This document shows positions 62,614-64,000 of a stretch of DNA of 64,000 bases, piece after piece; within the stretch, counting starts at the first letter, position 1; every line of letters begins with the position of its first letter. Source of the DNA: JAFTYO01 sp045613125. GTDB lineage: Bacteria; Pseudomonadota; Alphaproteobacteria; RF32; CAG-239. A program made the translations under genes and the position numbers. The notes under the pieces are model-generated. The model was not told the origin of the DNA. It was given only the letters and a program-made list of their open reading frames with translations, and did no database searches. The stretch lies in assembly GCA_045613125.1 (NCBI GenBank), contig JAZLAM010000005.1, positions 1 to 64,000 of the forward strand, written 5' to 3'.

Positions 62614-62701
62614 TTAGCCCCCGATTTTTTATTTTCAAAAATAAATTTTTATTGGTATTGAAATAATACAACTAATGAATAGTTGCATCTCTATGTCCTA
62701 A

Positions 62702-62893
62702 ATGCAAGTAATTTATAAAATAATGCATATTAAAATAGGTAAAAGTTGTCAAAAAGCACCTTCTGATATCAAAGAAAAAATGTATGAAACTTTTTCTGCC
62801 GAATTAAAAGATCTTTTTGCAAAAGATTTGGTATCTTTGTTCGGTTGCGGAATTGTCAGATACGCAAAATATAAAAAAATCTCTAAAATGTAG
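62702..62893 (+). CDS. Possible small protein (uncertain)
   Basis: A 63-codon ORF; ATG 62723 would give 56 residues. The sequence (KSCQKAPSDIKEKMYETFSA, ELKDLFAKDLVSLFGCGIVR, YAKYKKISKM) has a protein-like amphipathic look and two cysteines, but no ribosome-binding site. It also overlaps a predicted minus-strand promoter. I keep it as a weak candidate. Confidence 0.35.
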   Translation: MQVIYKIMHIKIGKSCQKAPSDIKEKMYETFSAELKDLFAKDLVSLFGCGIVRYAKYKKISKM

Positions 62894-62909
62894 TCCCTTT
62901 AATCTTTTA

Positions 62910-62940
62910 CTTACAAGGTTTATATATCTTTGTAAGGAGG
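62910..62940 (+). promoter_or_regulatory. Hairpin partly covering a perfect Shine-Dalgarno
   Basis: CTTACAAGG (62910-62918) pairs with CTTTGTAAG (62928-62936, one G-U) around TTTATATAT. The 3' arm overlaps the first half of TAAGGAGG (62933-62940), the ribosome-binding site of the 20-codon ORF. Confidence 0.55.
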
Positions 62941-62944
62941 GAAA

Positions 62945-63007
62945 ATGAAAAAACTCATTATCACACTGGTTTTTATATTTGCCATTGCTATAAGTTTGTT
63001 ATTTTAA
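62945..63007 (+). CDS. 20-residue hydrophobic mini-protein
   Basis: ATG with TAAGGAGG four bases upstream, the best ribosome-binding site in the window. The product is two lysines followed by one hydrophobic helix (MKKLIITLVFIFAIAISLLF) and a TAA. It is too short for most gene callers. It resembles in style the Ibs-type toxins and other single-helix mini-proteins, but this is only a composition match. The next mini-ORF starts one base after its stop. Confidence 0.55.
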   Translation: MKKLIITLVFIFAIAISLLF

Positions 63008-63008
63008 G

Positions 63009-63080
63009 ATGAACATTTGGCATATTTTGGCTTTATTGATTGTTTTTCTTGTTAGTTTTGCATTAATGTTTTTTAATTAA
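63009..63080 (+). CDS. 23-residue hydrophobic mini-protein
   Basis: ATG one base after the stop of the 20-codon ORF, so translation is probably coupled; it has no ribosome-binding site of its own. The peptide has one helix without leading charge (MNIWHILALLIVFLVSFALM, then FFN). It lies 15 bp before the -35 of the initiator tRNA promoter. No family recognised. Confidence 0.45.
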   Translation: MNIWHILALLIVFLVSFALMFFN

Positions 63081-63094
63081 TGGCAAAAAAGTTC

Positions 63095-63123
63095 TTGACA
63101 AGCTTTAAATTAGAGCGTATATA
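63095..63123 (+). promoter_or_regulatory. Promoter of the initiator tRNA
   Basis: TTGACA (63095-63100), 17 bp, TATATA (63118-63123), about 20 bp before the tRNA. Confidence 0.8.
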
Positions 63124-63142
63124 AAGCCCAACATCTTGTTAT

Positions 63143-63219
<77 letters not shown>

Positions 63220-63221
63220 TT

Positions 63222-63246
63222 AAAACACCCTTTAAGGGTGTTTTTT
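63222..63246 (+). terminator. Terminator of the initiator tRNA
   Basis: AAAACACCC pairs with GGGTGTTTT around TTTAA, followed by T. The stem core matches terminators at 36373 and 63887. Confidence 0.85.
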
Positions 63247-63278
63247 GTTAATATTTAATATACACAGGCATTAAAATC

Positions 63279-63866
63279 ATGGATTTTATATTTATAACAG
63301 GGCCAAGTGCCGTCGGTAAAACAACATTAGCAAAAAAATTATACAAGCACTACAATGGAGTATATATTGAGCAAAATATGGTTCCTGAATTTATTATTCC
63401 CAATGATGCAGAAGATATCGGGATATATGAGGAGCAACTATGTTGGGAAAACACCTTAGCTCAGATAAAATTCTTTTATGATAAAGGGTTAAAAAATATT
63501 GTTGCTTTAGATTTCGATGATGTTAGGGCAAGAGAACTACCCAAAATTTTTCACGGATATAATTTTATAATCATTAAACTTATATCAACTGACCCCAATC
63601 AGATTAAAAAACAAATGGAAAAAAGAAAACAGAATGAAGGCGGTTTATACCAACCGGAATATGTTGAAAGGGCAAATTCTGTGATTAAGAACAGAAAATT
63701 GCTACCAAATGAGGTACAGATTGATATTGCAGGAAAAACCGAAAATGCAATATTTACAGAAGCAATAAAATTGATTGATAATTTTAATCCTGATAAAGAT
63801 TATATTTATGAGACCGATGATGAACATAATTATTTATCATGGGTTAAAAGCCGAAATCTTTTTTAA
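63279..63866 (+). CDS. P-loop kinase-like protein
   Basis: A 195-residue ATP/GTP-binding protein with Walker A GPSAVGKTT near the N terminus (residues 8-16) and ALDFDDVRARELPKIF as a Walker-B-like segment. The layout resembles small AAA/guanylate-kinase-like NTPases, with a lid-like segment (KQMEKRKQNEGGLYQPEYVERA). Substrate is unknown. No clear ribosome-binding site precedes the ATG. It stands alone between terminators. Confidence 0.7.
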   Translation: MDFIFITGPSAVGKTTLAKKLYKHYNGVYIEQNMVPEFIIPNDAEDIGIYEEQLCWENTLAQIKFFYDKGLKNIVALDFDDVRARELPKIFHGYNFIIIKLISTDPNQIKKQMEKRKQNEGGLYQPEYVERANSVIKNRKLLPNEVQIDIAGKTENAIFTEAIKLIDNFNPDKDYIYETDDEHNYLSWVKSRNLF

Positions 63867-63886
63867 ATTACATCTGATATAAACAT

Positions 63887-63914
63887 AAAAAACACCCTTT
63901 GAGGGTGTTTTTTT
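63887..63914. terminator. Bidirectional terminator
   Basis: AAAAAACACCC pairs with GGGTGTTTTTT around TTTGA, serving the P-loop gene and the convergent partial gene. Confidence 0.82.
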
Positions 63915-63918
63915 ATAG

Positions 63919-64000
63919 TTACAAGGATTTTAGCCAACTAAAAACAGGTTCAATTTCTAATGTATCCTGATATAAAAAGGCCATCCATATTATAAAAGCT
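63919..64000 (-). CDS. Partial gene, C-terminal end only
   Basis: On the minus strand an open frame enters from the window edge and ends at TAA (63919-63921) after 26 codons (AFIIWMAFLYQDTLEIEPVF, then SWLKSL). It ends 5 bp before the T run of a bidirectional terminator, which supports a real gene end. The product cannot be identified. Confidence 0.45.
   Translation of the reverse strand, partial: AFIIWMAFLYQDTLEIEPVFSWLKSL

Larger units (their letters stand above)
62614..62944. other. Upstream region of the glycosyltransferase and mini-ORFs
   Basis: Contains a possible minus-strand promoter (TTGACA 62748-62743, 17 bp, TATGCA), a CAACTA/TAGTTG dyad near 62670-62685, the uncertain 63-codon ORF and the hairpin before the mini-ORF pair. 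No further gene is visible. Confidence 0.4.

Overview
The window is 64 kb of AT-rich bacterial chromosome using the standard bacterial code (TGA ends real genes such as tsaD). It is most likely from an alphaproteobacterium. Lineage markers are a TrcR/DUF1013 regulator, a Mic60/mitofilin-like protein followed by a HemY protein with a C-terminal zinc knuckle, the maf-rng-yacG run, ptsP-rodZ-hisS-prfA, a one-cysteine DksA, and CTTG-type -35 boxes. Low GC, several small secreted beta-barrels and prepilin-like genes would suit a host-associated (for example gut) alphaproteobacterium. The order cannot be fixed from this sequence alone.

Layout. 1-476: non-coding, with palindromic interspersed repeats. 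477-5416: self-regulated RND efflux operon (tetR-mfp-rnd, minus) with an AcrR-type operator. 5548-5623: tRNA-Ala. 5822-11322: ptsP, rodZ-like, hisS, prfA. 11396-15155: small envelope proteins, TrcR with a lysine-rich tail, and a prepilin-like protein. 15246-20937: dksA, maf, rng, yacG, CDF transporter, patatin, ABC exporter. 21053-22812: fba and lolA. 22852-23051: a probable 6S RNA on the minus strand. 23209-27258: a lipoprotein, a secreted nuclease, rplU, rpmA, obgE, rsfS. 27346-29287: three tandem paralogous secreted proteins, each with its own copy of the same promoter. 29329-35431: CPA2 antiporter, a membrane protein, SPFH/NfeD pair, a YkuD-like protein and tolB. 35539-44465: rplQ, gyrB, a gpsA-like gene, an oxidoreductase, an HD protein, nth, tsaD. 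44561-48322: mic60-like, hemY-like and an archaeal-type ADP-dependent sugar kinase. 48323-55221: response regulator, dCMP deaminase, eno, parE, rpsB, tsf. 55388-62613: surface polysaccharide locus (two convergent operons). 62614-64000: small ORFs, initiator tRNA, a P-loop protein and a partial gene.

How genes work together. Housekeeping clusters cover translation (hisS, prfA, rpsB-tsf, rplU-rpmA, rplQ, tRNAs), ribosome assembly (obgE, rsfS), DNA topology (gyrB, parE) and glycolysis (fba, eno, the ADP-kinase). Envelope functions dominate the rest: efflux, lipoprotein carrier, TolB, membrane-organising Mic60, beta-barrels, and a polysaccharide locus with two pyruvyl-transferase-family proteins, a radical SAM enzyme and a frameshifted acetyltransferase.

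Most notable points: the ADP-dependent (archaeal-type) kinase; a pair of 20- and 23-residue hydrophobic ORFs behind a perfect Shine-Dalgarno site partly held in a hairpin; a YkuD-fold protein whose catalytic Cys is Asn; the histone-like Lys tail on TrcR; the tandem secreted paralogs with duplicated promoters; a 6S RNA candidate; an initiator tRNA with tandem U-U mismatches; and a palindromic repeat family shared by two distant loci.
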